A DNA stretch of 64,000 nucleotides, from assembly GCF_050015995.1 (NCBI RefSeq), contig NZ_JBNHEP010000094.1, forward strand, positions 1 to 64,000, given 5' to 3'. Below are positions 38,921 through 48,102 of this stretch, one piece after another. The stretch comes from Trichodesmium sp050015995. GTDB taxonomy: Bacteria; Cyanobacteriota; Cyanobacteriia; Cyanobacteriales; Microcoleaceae. A program made the translations under genes and the position numbers. The first letter of the stretch is position 1, and the number at the start of each line of letters is the position of its first letter. The notes beneath the pieces were generated by a model, which searched no databases, had not been told where the DNA came from, and saw nothing but the letters and a program-made list of their open reading frames with translations.

Positions 38921-39250
38921 ATGTCAACATCTGAAGGCCAAAAACAGGAAACTAACTCTGGCGATCGTTATGTATTTGTTTGCCAGAATCAGTCTTGTCT
39001 GCGCCACAACTCTCAAGAAGTCCTCAAGACCTTTAAAGCTGAGACAGAAAATTTGGTTGATGTGAATGTTGAGGCCAGTGGTTGTCTCGGCCAATGTAGT
39101 ACTGGCCCTACAGTACGAGTTATCCCGGATGAAATTTGGTATTATCGAGTCCAACCTGATAATGTCCCATTAATAGTTTTACAACATCTCAAGGGCAATA
39201 AACCTGTAGATGATATGCTCAATCCTAGAATCCATCCTCGTTTTTACTGA
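38921..39250 (+). CDS. Thioredoxin-like (2Fe-2S) ferredoxin
   Basis: 109 aa. It starts RYVFVCQNQSCLRHNSQEVL and continues to VEASGCLGQCSTGPTVRVIP. The four cysteines (C-x4-C near residue 23, then C-x3-C near residue 57) are the ligand set of thioredoxin-fold 2Fe-2S ferredoxins, as in the NuoE/HoxE-like family. It is probably a small soluble electron carrier. It is divergent from the CBS gene and convergent with the hydrolase gene 33 bp downstream. ORF ends with PRIHPRFY, a conserved tail in cyanobacterial members. Confidence 0.88.
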   Translation: MSTSEGQKQETNSGDRYVFVCQNQSCLRHNSQEVLKTFKAETENLVDVNVEASGCLGQCSTGPTVRVIPDEIWYYRVQPDNVPLIVLQHLKGNKPVDDMLNPRIHPRFY

Positions 39251-39282
39251 TCGACAAATAATAGAAACCTGTACTCCATATC

Positions 39283-40188
39283 CTAAAGCCTTTTAACCGC
39301 CGCGAAAACCCATTCCTGAATTAATTTATTAACTTGCTCAGGAACTTCGTCATGGGGACAATGACCTGCTTTTAAGAAGTATTCTGTTAACTGAGGATAA
39401 TATTTGCGAAATTGGGCACTTCTGGTTTGGGTTTTAATCCAAGGGTCAGCTTCTCCCCAAAGCATCAGTAGGGGACAGTTTAACTGACCTAACAATAAAT
39501 CCACTTTTTGGCCAGATGGTGTCTTAAACATAGAGGCAAAGACTTTGGCTGCACCAGGGTCGCAAGAAGGTCGATATATATCTTCTATTAATTGATCTGT
39601 AATAGCACTTTGATCTAAATAAACTTTCTGTAGTGTTTTTCTAATAGTGCTACGTCGTCGCGTCCATTGAAATAATAAAAAACTAGGTAAGTCTTGCAAC
39701 AGTAACCACTTTGTGCTTTGAGAAATAACTTTTCTCCATAAGGGAGGTTTAGAAATGGTCTGAGATTCAGTAAATGATCCGGCACTGTTAATGAGTATTA
39801 AACCTACTGCAGAAGTTGGATATTGAGCTGCTACAGATAATCCTGTATAGCCTCCAAGAGAATTTCCTGCTAAGACTACCGATCTACCAATGACTTCGGT
39901 AATAAAGTCATTGATCTGTTCTTGCCATAGCTGACCACTATATTGCCAGTTTGGTTTGCCTGAACGTCCAAATCCCAGTAAGTCAATAGCCCAAACTTGA
40001 AAAAACTGGCTGAGACCTGCAACATTTTTCCGCCAATGGTCTGTGGATCCTCCAAAGCCATGTATTAATAGTAAGGGTGGGTGTGGTTGTTCAGGCTTAC
40101 CTGCACATAAGTAGTAGATTGGCTGATCTCGCCATTGCCAATAACTACCAGGAACTGTAGCTGTGGTAAACACCGATTTACTTAACAT
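39283..40188 (-). CDS. Alpha/beta-fold hydrolase
   Basis: 301 aa with all hallmarks of the abhydrolase_1 family: oxyanion-hole LLLIHGFGGSTDHWRKN, nucleophile elbow AGNSLGGYTG (Ser-110), acid WGEADPWI (Asp-248) and His-276 in AGHCPHDE. No signal peptide. Close homologues are broadly present in cyanobacteria and plastids and some are pheophytinase/chlorophyllase-like, but substrate specificity cannot be read from the sequence. Stands alone on the minus strand. Confidence 0.9.
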   Translation of the reverse strand: MLSKSVFTTATVPGSYWQWRDQPIYYLCAGKPEQPHPPLLLIHGFGGSTDHWRKNVAGLSQFFQVWAIDLLGFGRSGKPNWQYSGQLWQEQINDFITEVIGRSVVLAGNSLGGYTGLSVAAQYPTSAVGLILINSAGSFTESQTISKPPLWRKVISQSTKWLLLQDLPSFLLFQWTRRRSTIRKTLQKVYLDQSAITDQLIEDIYRPSCDPGAAKVFASMFKTPSGQKVDLLLGQLNCPLLMLWGEADPWIKTQTRSAQFRKYYPQLTEYFLKAGHCPHDEVPEQVNKLIQEWVFAAVKRL

Positions 40189-41145
40189 ATATTATTAAAG
40201 ACTATAAAGATTTATTAAATTACATTAAATACTATATCAAAAATTAAATGGGATCGAATTATCTTAATTCCCAGAATGTCGATCATCAATGATCCCAATA
40301 AAAATATAAGGAATTAGGATACAGGAGTTAAAATCAATCTTTGCCTTTGGATTCAAACCCAACTAATTGCAGACACGGCCAGTGACTGTGGGGAGATTTG
40401 ACCGCCTATAACCTCCAGTTAGGAGTTATCTCAATACCCTATAGAACCCATTTGGGATCTATTTAAAAAGATATGAGGAGATAGGGAGATTGGGGGATCG
40501 GGGGATCGGGGGATCGGGGGATCGGGGGATTGGAAGTATTTTTCAACCTTTTTCTGATATTTGCTCTCCCTGCCTCCTGAATCCTGCTAAAAAATTTAAT
40601 CGCGGGCCTTGATACCCAATGACTTATATATCTATAATCTACCTGTTTTTTAACTACCGATTTAGTTCTCCAAAGTTCCTAGTCGTTTGCCCAGCATATT
40701 CTTCAGGAGAAAGCTATTCACAAAACGCCTGGGCACAAAAAACAATAACCTAGCAGACTTTGATATTTTGAGGGTGAAAATAGGTGAAAGCTCTACAGGG
40801 TATGGGAAAATAGCTCAATAGCCTTAAAATGTCTCGAATCTAGATAGATAAATAAACAGGCTAATTTAGAGATTAAACCTTTACGATGTAATCCTTTAAT
40901 GCTATCTTTATAGTGTTTTTTACTCAAGTATTAAGAGTAGATATTAGATTATTTTGTAGAACATCTCCGAGAATTTACACTAATTCTGCTTAGGTACTTT
41001 ATTTTTTCCAAGAGTTTTGATACTATAGAAAATATGAGGGCAGCGATGCTCAAATAAAAGCTTTTTGAACTGTAGAGGAGATTGACAACTCTTGAAAAGA
41101 GTAGTTGTTGAATATACCCCATACAAAGGCTAGGGAGTTTTTTAA
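40189..41145. other. Intergenic with octamer repeat
   Basis: No gene recognised. A tandem GGGGATCG octamer runs five times at 40492-40533. The dispersed word AGAACCCATTTGGGATCTAT lies at 40443-40462. The 41040-41145 part precedes the GTG-started anti-sigma gene. Confidence 0.5.
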
Positions 41146-41631
41146 GTGATTGCTATATCATCACGTCCACGTCAAATAGATCAAAATTGGGTGACAATTA
41201 GCTTCGCTTCTACCCTCTATTTGTGTCCGATCCTCGATCTGCTACTGGCAGATGTTCCTAAACACTGGCATCCAGAACTGCGATTAGGATTACAAGAGGC
41301 GTTAGTAAATGCGACAAAGCATGGGAATAATTTAGACCCCACTAAAACAGTTTTAGTCCGTTTTTCAATTGTCAAAGACCACTACTGGTGGGTGATATCA
41401 GATCAAGGTCCTGGTTTTAAACCACCTTGTAGACCCAACCAAAACAACCAAAAAATTGCAGCAGATGATGATCCGGAAAACTACACAGATTGTGACGATG
41501 AAAAAGAATGTGGTCGAGGAATATACATTATCTACCAAGTTTTCGATTATATTGAATGGAATTCCAAGGGCACAGAGTTAATGCTATGCAAAAAGGTAAG
41601 GAATAACTCTAGATTGCCCTTGGTACGATGA
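41146..41631 (+). CDS. Anti-sigma-factor-type serine kinase / HATPase_c_2 ATP-binding protein
   Basis: 161 aa, starting at GTG. The histidine-kinase-like ATPase fold of RsbW/SpoIIAB proteins is visible as an N box (ELRLGLQEALVNATKHGNNL), G1 box (WWVISDQGPGFKPP) and a G2-like segment GRGIYIIYQVFDYIEW. There is an acidic insert (DDDPENYTDCDDEKECG) between the boxes. Such kinases phosphorylate anti-anti-sigma factors in partner-switching regulation and pair with PP2C phosphatases like that at 33892. No partner is adjacent. Upstream is GTTTTTTAA with no strong Shine-Dalgarno, so the start is only fairly sure. Confidence 0.88.
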   Translation: MIAISSRPRQIDQNWVTISFASTLYLCPILDLLLADVPKHWHPELRLGLQEALVNATKHGNNLDPTKTVLVRFSIVKDHYWWVISDQGPGFKPPCRPNQNNQKIAADDDPENYTDCDDEKECGRGIYIIYQVFDYIEWNSKGTELMLCKKVRNNSRLPLVR

Positions 41632-41654
41632 ATAATTAACTGAAGTAAAACAGA

Positions 41655-41969
41655 TTAATTTTTCTGAGAACCATGACCTGGACATGGAGGAGCTGAAATT
41701 GAGCGATCTAACCAGTTAGTAGCTTGGTTTAGGCGTGCGATCGCTTCAGTGGGTTGACCCTTAATCAGAAAAACTAAGCCAGCTATAGTTAGCTCTAATG
41801 CACGAACTTGGCGATTAGATTTCAGTCGATGCCAGTCTCTTTCTGGTATAGCTAGTCTTTCGGCTAAAGCTTGGGCTAGTTCTAGTGTGCTATATTCTTG
41901 TAAATCTCTATGATTAGAAGTATCTACTTTGTTAGTCATAGTTGTAAGGTTTGAGTTAGAGTTAAGCAT
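41655..41969 (-). CDS. Conserved cyanobacterial protein of unknown function
   Basis: 104 aa, possibly starting at the second Met (MTNKVDTSNHRDLQ). The segment STLELAQALAERLAIPERDWHRLKSNRQVRALELTIA is one helical domain seen in many cyanobacteria (perhaps the DUF6439 group; not certain). A conserved helix follows (GQPTEAIARLNQATNWLDRS). The tail PPCPGHGSQKN is short and probably flexible. Convergent with the anti-sigma gene (22-bp gap) and divergent from the 150-aa gene. Function unknown. Confidence 0.72.
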   Translation of the reverse strand: MLNSNSNLTTMTNKVDTSNHRDLQEYSTLELAQALAERLAIPERDWHRLKSNRQVRALELTIAGLVFLIKGQPTEAIARLNQATNWLDRSISAPPCPGHGSQKN

Positions 41970-42021
41970 ATCTACTTAAATAATGTTTTCCAGTGAACTT
42001 ACTATACTTAAGTATGCCAGG

Positions 42022-42435
42022 ATGAATCCTTTTCCAGAACATTCTCCAAAAAAATTAAATGATGAGTGTTCAAATTATGCCCCAGTTAATCAGGACTCAG
42101 AAGTTTCAGACATGGAACTGGCACAAGCATTGGCCGAGGTAGAACATAATCTTGCTGCTGTAAAAGAACGTTATTCTCAAGTTCAGTATTACCAGAAACG
42201 CAAAGTAGAACTCCAGCATCGTTTAGAAGAAGTACGACCCGAAGTACGTCGCCAAAAAACTCATAAATTGCGAGAAGAGTTACAACAGATACAGACAGAA
42301 TTAGAAACAATAGAATTAAACCTAGAAAGCAGTTTATTTGGTTGGAATAGCATAAAAGAACCATTTTGGCAAGCTTTGAGATTCGGAGGTTTAGGAATTG
42401 TTATTGGTTGGCTCTTAAAATCTTGTGCTGGATAA
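42022..42435 (+). CDS. Coiled-coil protein with C-terminal membrane helix
   Basis: About 137 aa from the ATG preceded by CCAGGATG; the frame is open from 41983. Residues ~30-100 are a long charged coiled coil (AQALAEVEHNLAAVKERYSQ, RRQKTHKLREELQQIQTELE). The C-terminus has a short hydrophobic helix FGGLGIVIGWLLKSCAG, suggesting tail anchoring. Homologous short coiled-coil proteins exist in cyanobacteria without assigned function. The gene is divergent from 41655. Confidence 0.7.
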   Translation: MNPFPEHSPKKLNDECSNYAPVNQDSEVSDMELAQALAEVEHNLAAVKERYSQVQYYQKRKVELQHRLEEVRPEVRRQKTHKLREELQQIQTELETIELNLESSLFGWNSIKEPFWQALRFGGLGIVIGWLLKSCAG

Positions 42436-43338
42436 TGTCAAACTATTAGACTTCTCCAAAAATGAAAAATCAAATCAATTCTTATCCATAAATTATCAAT
42501 TACTCCCCTCTGTTCCCTGTTCCCTCTTTTCTGGAGATGTCTCTTCAGCTTTTGTCCTATATTTATTAACATCTGTATTCCAGCCAGAGATTTTTAGTCA
42601 GAGATTATTAGACTTGTCCCGTGATAATATAAAAAATTGTAAAAATTCTGCCCTGTAAAGCTTGTTGCTATTGGTCTGCTGTACAAAACTTAGACAATTG
42701 GCAAAACTAGGTAAAACCTGACCCACCCCCATCCCCTCCCAGGAGGGGAGCTAGAGGGGTGGGTGATGTTTGTTTATTGCTTTAACCTGGAGAGTCAGAT
42801 CTTGCCAGTTCACAAGCGTAAATTCGGGTACAGTCCACCCCAGTATATTGATTTAGTTCTCCTAATCGAGATCGAACCAATAGGCCATTGAAGTCCCTAT
42901 CTATTTTATTACCTCCGGCGCTTATTATAAAGTACGGTTGTAAAAATTCCAAATATTCCCCCATTGTTTTAGGGCTATTTCGTTCTCTAAGGTTAGTCAC
43001 GAAAATATAAAGATTAGAGTAGCTTTTGCTTATTTCTGGAGTAAAACTTTTTCAGAGAATGAAATAGCCCTGACATTGTTTTATCTGTTATTGCCAGGGA
43101 TATTAATACTAGCAACTATAGCAGGGAACAGGGAACACTTAACTGGGAACAGTTGGAAAAGTATTTCCTAGTCTAAAATTCATCATCAGTCCATGTCCTA
43201 ACCAATTCTTTCTTAGCTATATCTCCCAAAATATTTAAAATAATTTCTCTGTCATTGTTTTAGCGATTTTTTATCACCCTAAAGTCACAAAAGTGGGATA
43301 ATAAACCAGATAGACAGAGAAATGAAATAAAAAAAAGC
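42436..43338. other. Intergenic upstream of the methyltransferase locus
   Basis: A minus-strand 72-codon ORF at 42782-43000 has no recognisable family and no conserved context, so I do not call it. Text at 43121-43206 (AGGGAACACTTAACTGGGAA, then TTTCCTAGTCTAA) is duplicated at 47292-47370. GGAGGGGAGCTAGAGGGGTG at about 42740 is a GC-rich repeat also seen near 18200 and 50880. Confidence 0.5.
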
Positions 43339-43771
43339 ATGAGACAAAGCAAATTTTCTGAGACCAATACAGAGCTATTTTATGATAGTGAAGATAGCCT
43401 TTATCGAAGTTTTTGGGACTCAGAAGGCAGTTTACATTGGGGCTATTTTGAGAACTTAACAGATGCCAAAGTAGAAGACTTTATTACTGCTTGTCAATAC
43501 TGGAACGAATATATGCTCTCCCAGAGTGGCATAACTAAAGATTCTCGCGTATTAGACCTTGGCTGTGGTAATGGCAACACTGCTGTATGGTTATCCCAAC
43601 AGACAGACTGTGAAGTAGTGGGAGTCGATCTTAGTGGTGTGCGCATTGAGAATGCTAAAGCTAAAGCACAGGAGTATCCTTCATTAAGACTGGAATTTGA
43701 GAAAGCATCGGCAACAAACCTACCCTATGAGGAGGGGAGCTTTACCCATGTTTGGAGTCAAGCAACATTGT

Positions 43772-45131
43772 CAGGACTTACGCAAGGACACTATATATGG
43801 TGTCTACTAATTTAGGCGATCGCTATAATTTTTCGAGCGATCGCCTCAAGATTTTTGCCATTTTTCAAACAATAGTAAAAAATACCTATAAAATCAAAAT
43901 ACCCCTGAACTTTATTGTGGGATTTTTCAGTTCTTGGAGAAGATAATCTGAGAGTAATTCATGTTTGACTTGATAGATAGTTTTTCCTATTTTAACTGCT
44001 AATATGCATAAAAAATTCCAGACTAACATGGCACAAGCTATATGATTTTTTTGAATTTGACTAATACGACATTGACAAAATTCTATGCCTGTTAATTGCT
44101 TGATTTCTCTGTGAAACTCTTCTATTTTCCATCTAGTCTGAGACTCAAACTCTACAGCATAAATGCGAAGATTGACTTAAGTCATTAGTTACAATATATT
44201 CTGTTCTATTGGTAGAAATAGTTGCCCAGAATAGCTTGACTTTCTTATCCCTTGGAAAACCTTTAACTTTAATTATTTTACCTGATATTTTTTCTGATTC
44301 ATTCCAACATAATTCTCCTATTTTTTTATATTTTTCTACACCTCCAGTATCATCTACTAGACGATTTCTTTTTAAGGGACAGTAATATATTTTTCCCATA
44401 TTATCTATCAATCCCATTAACCTTTGAGTTGCGTACCAACTATCCATTAACACAGTTTTAAATGGTATTTTTTTCCGGTTTACCAGACATAAAATCATTT
44501 CTTCTACATGATCTATTTTGGTCTTTTTATCGGTATCTGGGTCATAAATTCGATAATCTATTAGCCAAAATTGTTCGATTTGGGGATTGAAATATATACA
44601 ATTTACTATCCCTATACCACGAACTACTTTATGCTCATTACCACTGTACTGTCTCCTAACTAACTCAATTTTATTACTATGTTCTTTGTTGAGAACTGTA
44701 TCATCAAAGATTAAATAAGCTTCTGTATTAGTTACAATTTCTTCTTTAACATTTCTCCATAAGTCCTGGTCATCAAAATTTTCAATTTTTAAATAACGAT
44801 TTATCCTGTCATGGCTAATATTTTCTAGGTGATTTGCTAAAGAGCGTGATAGTATAATTTGTATGAGAATTGAGTAAATATTGGTATGGGATCAATATAG
44901 TTAAAATTCATATAGCTAGCTCAAATTAACTAATATTATTTTCTCATAATTAGAGTATTTTGGCAAATTTTATTTACAGTTAGCAACATTTTTAACCCGT
45001 GAAAATTAACTATATTAGTGTCCTCTTTAATATAAGTTATGATGATTTTTTGATTCAAGCGATCGCTATAATTTTCCAAGCGATCGCCTAAATTAGTAGA
45101 CACTATATATAGTGTCCTTGCGTAAGTCCTG
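43772..45131. mobile_element. 1360-bp IS701-like insertion sequence
   Basis: It begins CAGGACTTACGCAAGGACAC at 43772 and ends with the near-perfect complement, GTGTCCTTGCGTAAGTCCTG at 45112-45131. The longer terminal repeats (about 75 bp) also share CTACTAATTTAGGCGATCGC. A 5-bp target duplication ATTGT flanks it. GCGATCGC hairpins lie just inside each end (43813-43847 and 45059-45088). It encodes one minus-strand transposase, now frameshifted. Its tips match the MITEs at 4944-5162 and 13129-13322. Confidence 0.9.
43886..44905 (-). pseudogene. IS701-family DDE transposase, frameshifted
   Basis: The frame read from about 44905 has no ATG start but contains the family text SRSLANHLENISHDRINRYL, EAYLIFDDTVLNKEHS, IELVRRQYSGNEHKVVRGIG and FKTVLMDSWYATQRLMGLID, that is, two catalytic Asp regions. 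The C-terminal part (RWKIEEFHREIKQLTGIE, CQCRISQIQKNHIACAML) with the catalytic Glu is in another frame after a shift near 44165, where the first frame ends at SSHLCCRV. It is therefore probably inactive, unless the shift is programmed. Confidence 0.88.
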
Positions 45132-45522
45132 ATTGTATCATGTTCACGATCGCCATCAAGCTTTACGGGAAATTTATCGTGTACTTGAGGAAAAAGGTAC
45201 GTTCATATTTGATGACCTGGTGTCACCTACACAGAAAATCAACAAAATAGCCCGCAAATATGTCTACGATCGATTGCTATTTGAACCAATATTTAGCTTG
45301 GACTCCTATAAAGATTTCCTCGCCCAGTTAGGGTTTATGGTTTTGGCAACTAAAGATTTGAAGGAGCATTTGCACAAGAGTTATGGGTTACTTTCCCAGT
45401 TGGCTTTACCTCAATATCCAGAACTGAGCGCAGCTTACGATCAAATGTGCGAGGCAATTCAAACCGATCAATTAGGTTGGGGTTATTACTTATGTGAAAA
45501 AGTTAGCGATCGCTTATCCTAG

Positions 45523-46101
45523 ATATACGAAACTCAGGACTCCCAGAAATTGTAGGATAAATACGATGCTTGGTCAAGTATCTATGATGCTGAATTAGAT
45601 CGACCTTATCGTGTCAGTCCAATTAAGTCAGCTCATACCTTAGCCAAAATACTGCCGAATCAAGAGGCAAGTATTCTAGATGCGGGAGCGGGAACAGGAA
45701 TGGTGGGAGAAGCTTTAGCAGAACTGGGATATAGGAATCTGACTGCCATTGACTTCTCGGAGCAGATGCTAGAAATCGCTCGGAAAAAGCAAGTTTACAA
45801 GACTTTATATCAAGAAAATTTAGAAGTCCCACTCAATTGTTTTCCTCCTTTTAGCTTTGATGCTGTTATCTCAGTCGGTGTTTTTACTTTTGGTCATACC
45901 GATCCAAAAGCTTTACATAATTTAGACTCTTTGTTAAAATCAGGAGGCTATTTCGTCCTGACTGTGCGTGTAGACTATTATCAGGATAATAAAGCTTTCC
46001 ATGAGGTACTCAAAGAACTATCATGGCAATTAATCAACCGAGAAGAATTGACAATCTTTGAGACTGAACCTATGTATGTTTTAGTCTTCCAAAAAGAATA
46101 G
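45523..46101 (+). pseudogene. Second SAM methyltransferase, lost start codon plus nonsense codon
   Basis: The frame immediately after the previous stop reads ATA TAC GAA ACT CAG, where ATG would be expected. After ten codons there is a TAG (45553-45555), then the reading continues DKYDAWSSIYDAELDRPY, motif I ASILDAGAGTGMVGEALAEL, and SFDAVISVGVFTFGHTDP, ending VLVFQKE. Apart from those two defects the domain is complete (192 codons). The first in-frame ATG afterwards (45700) lies past motif I. It is tightly linked to the upstream methyltransferase (no gap) and 45 bp before the aspartate decarboxylase gene, so it was once part of the same operon. Confidence 0.85.
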
Positions 46102-46146
46102 TTTTCGATTGATTCTATTAACATTATTGAGGAGAAAAAAAATAAA

Positions 46147-46620
46147 ATGGGGACCATAAAGCTGATGCACGCCAAGCTACATCAAGTCCGTGTCACAGAA
46201 GCCAACCGCCACTATGTAGGTAGTATTACCATTGACCAAGAACTTCTGGAAAAAGTGGGAATTCTACCTTTAGAAGAAGTAGAAATTGTTAACATAGAGA
46301 ATGGGAATCGCTGGAATACTTATGTATTGCCAGGAAAGGCAGGAAAAGGAGAAATTTGTCCTAATGGGGGTGGTGCCCTATTGTGTGAAGTTGGAGATGT
46401 GTTAATTATTTGGGCAAACAAACATTGCGATCGCGCTGAAGTTATGCGTGAGGGACATCAAGCGCGAGTGTTGCTTGCTGACAAAAATAACCAAGTTAAG
46501 GAAGTTTTCTACCAAACTCTTACTCCCAATGGCGGAACGTTAGAGTACAATGGCTATGAAACGGCTAACGGCAAACAACTGACAAATTCTCCAGTTATGG
46601 TAAGGGTGATTAACTGTTGA
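46147..46620 (+). CDS. panD: Aspartate 1-decarboxylase (PanD-like, pyruvoyl-dependent)
   Basis: 157 aa; typical PanD has 115-135, so this one carries a ~30-residue C-terminal extension. Signature text is present: LMHAKLHQVRVTEANRHYVGSITIDQ in two halves, with the self-processing Gly-Ser at 25-26 that creates the pyruvoyl cofactor, the catalytic-site NRWNTYVLPG (Tyr-58 region) and CPNGGGALLCEVGD. PanD makes beta-alanine from aspartate, usually for pantothenate and CoA. Here it sits between methyltransferases and betaine dioxygenases, so beta-alanine may feed an N-methylation pathway (inference). GAGGAGAAAAAAATAAAATG gives a strong ribosome-binding site. Family assignment is good; whether it is the cell's only panD is unknown. 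Confidence 0.9.
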   Translation: MGTIKLMHAKLHQVRVTEANRHYVGSITIDQELLEKVGILPLEEVEIVNIENGNRWNTYVLPGKAGKGEICPNGGGALLCEVGDVLIIWANKHCDRAEVMREGHQARVLLADKNNQVKEVFYQTLTPNGGTLEYNGYETANGKQLTNSPVMVRVINC

Positions 46621-47476
46621 ATGAAAATTGTATAAAGTAGTTGCTATTTGTAGAAAAGTGTTGTAATATTAAACAGCTAATAACTCTAATTAATTATAGT
46701 GGGTGAATGCGACTTGTTGACAGACATATTATTAACCGAACACATAACTTTTGGCGGGTGTGTGATGAGTTAGCCTTTAAATCAAAAAACTTGTACAACT
46801 TGGCTAATTATTAAAGAAATTCCCAGAGGCATTTACTGCCGAGGGAATAGTGAGCTGTGCCGTACAGCCAGTATTGGTTAATCCAATATCAAGATATTAA
46901 GCTGTCACGATTTTCTACAGTTTAGTTCGTACGGTTTGAAAGATTAAATGAGAATTGAGCTATCGATCGCCTAATTTTAAAAGCAAGACAAATATAGCGC
47001 TACACGCAAGTTAAAACTCAAAAGTCATGCATCGAGTGTGTAATTCTGAGGTCTCCACTTCCTGCGGAAAGGCTTCGCCAACAGAATGTAAGACACACTC
47101 AAGACAGTCAAAAATAATCTCTGAGTGAGTTTGAGCATTTATACTAAATCCTGTTTTAAAAAAACAGTTTTCAGTAAACGGCAAAAACCCTGTAGAGACC
47201 TTGCATGCAAGGTCTTTACAGACTGGTAATATAACTTGGTTTTAATAATCGGATTTGGTATTATAAGTGTCCTAGCCTATTTGCATAGTGCTATAGCAGG
47301 GAACAGGGAACACTTAACTGGGAACAGTGTTTCCTAGTCTAAGATTCATCATCAGTTTATGTCCTAATCGCCCTGGCTATTGCTATATATAATAAAATAG
47401 CCAATCGCTCTCAAGAGTTTTGAGGCGACAATTTCTATAGTATAGTCAATAATGAGGAATAATAAACAAAACAAAA
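46621..47476. other. Intergenic with repeat units
   Basis: A palindrome, GAGACCTTGCATGCAAGGTC, at about 47197-47216 is a familiar dispersed repeat of cyanobacteria. The block 47292-47370 (AGGGAACACTTAACTGGGAA, TTTCCTAGTCTAAGATTCAT) duplicates 43121-43206, so the two copies bracket the methyltransferase/panD segment. No gene seen. Confidence 0.55.
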
Positions 47477-48076
47477 ATGGCAAACTACTATCAGGTTCCC
47501 TTAAAAAGACTGAATTCAGAAAATGCTCAAGGAATGGGAGTTTGCTTCACCACATTTGAAGATGTGGAGATAGATTTGTGCAGATGGCCGACTCAAGGTA
47601 AACGACCTCTTATTTCTGTAGGAGGTTACGGTGCTGTTCTTGAAGAAGAGTTCAAAGTCTATTGGCGGGGTTCGACAGTCTTTTCTGCTGGTCATCAGAA
47701 TGCTCGCGGTGGTGCAACAGGTAAGATAGTGTCTGACCCAAAAAGTCAGTCCAAGTATGTTCTGTTAAATTGGCTAAGTGCGCATCTGGATGCAGGAGAA
47801 GCTTTGATGCCTAAAAATGGTGAACCGAGTATATTTCTTGTAGCTCCTCCTAAAGAAGACGTCAAGCCAGAAGATTTTGTAGCTCTTTATTCAGATGGTA
47901 GCTGTGGTATATCAATGCACGCTGGAGTATGGCACACAGCTCCTCTATCACTTTCAGAAAAAGAAGTAGTTTATCAGCGAAAGCAAGGCAGTATCTATGC
48001 TACAATAGATTGTCTTTTGTTGAAAGAACACAACACTTGGTTAAAAATTCCCCTACGTCAACCTGAAGCAGTTTAA
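47477..48076 (+). CDS. Ureidoglycolate lyase-like (allantoin-pathway fold) protein
   Basis: 199 aa. It shows the ureidoglycolate-lyase (PF04115-type) cupin core, with the diagnostic DGSCGISMHAGVWHTAPLSL (about residues 146-165). The first half (YYQVPLKRLNSENAQGMGVC and FSAGHQNARGGATGKI) is longer than in classical AllA. Allantoin catabolism genes are not present in the window, so a distinct role in the adjacent pathway (lyase or isomerase on a small hydroxy acid) is more likely (inference). The next gene starts 27 bp downstream, consistent with co-transcription. Confidence 0.78.
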   Translation: MANYYQVPLKRLNSENAQGMGVCFTTFEDVEIDLCRWPTQGKRPLISVGGYGAVLEEEFKVYWRGSTVFSAGHQNARGGATGKIVSDPKSQSKYVLLNWLSAHLDAGEALMPKNGEPSIFLVAPPKEDVKPEDFVALYSDGSCGISMHAGVWHTAPLSLSEKEVVYQRKQGSIYATIDCLLLKEHNTWLKIPLRQPEAV

Positions 48077-48102
48077 CTAACTCTATTAATCAATAAATTA
48101 AG

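Larger units (their letters stand above)
43339..45522 (+). pseudogene. SAM methyltransferase gene split by an IS701-like element
   Basis: Exon-like halves 43339-43771 and 45137-45522 flank a 1360-bp insertion; the 5-bp duplication ATTGT lies at both junctions. Deleting the element plus one ATTGT copy gives one continuous 272-codon frame, in which HVWSQATL runs on into YHVHDRHQALREIYRVL. The restored protein is a class I methyltransferase (motif I RVLDLGCGNGNTAVWLSQQ) with the opening LFYDSEDSLYRSFWDSEGSLHWGYFEN, in two halves, like glycine/sarcosine or dimethylglycine N-methyltransferases. The insert adds a stop shortly after the junction, so only a truncated product is expected now. Precise excision would restore it. 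It heads a plus-strand locus with aspartate decarboxylase and betaine dioxygenases. Confidence 0.93.

Noticed and set aside
42782..43000. 72-codon minus-strand ORF
   Set aside because: Starts plausibly but matches nothing I know, stands alone and is flanked by repeats; left uncalled.
44145..44498. Short independent transposase ORF
   Set aside because: It is only the middle of a longer frameshifted IS701-type transposase whose frame is open to about 44905.
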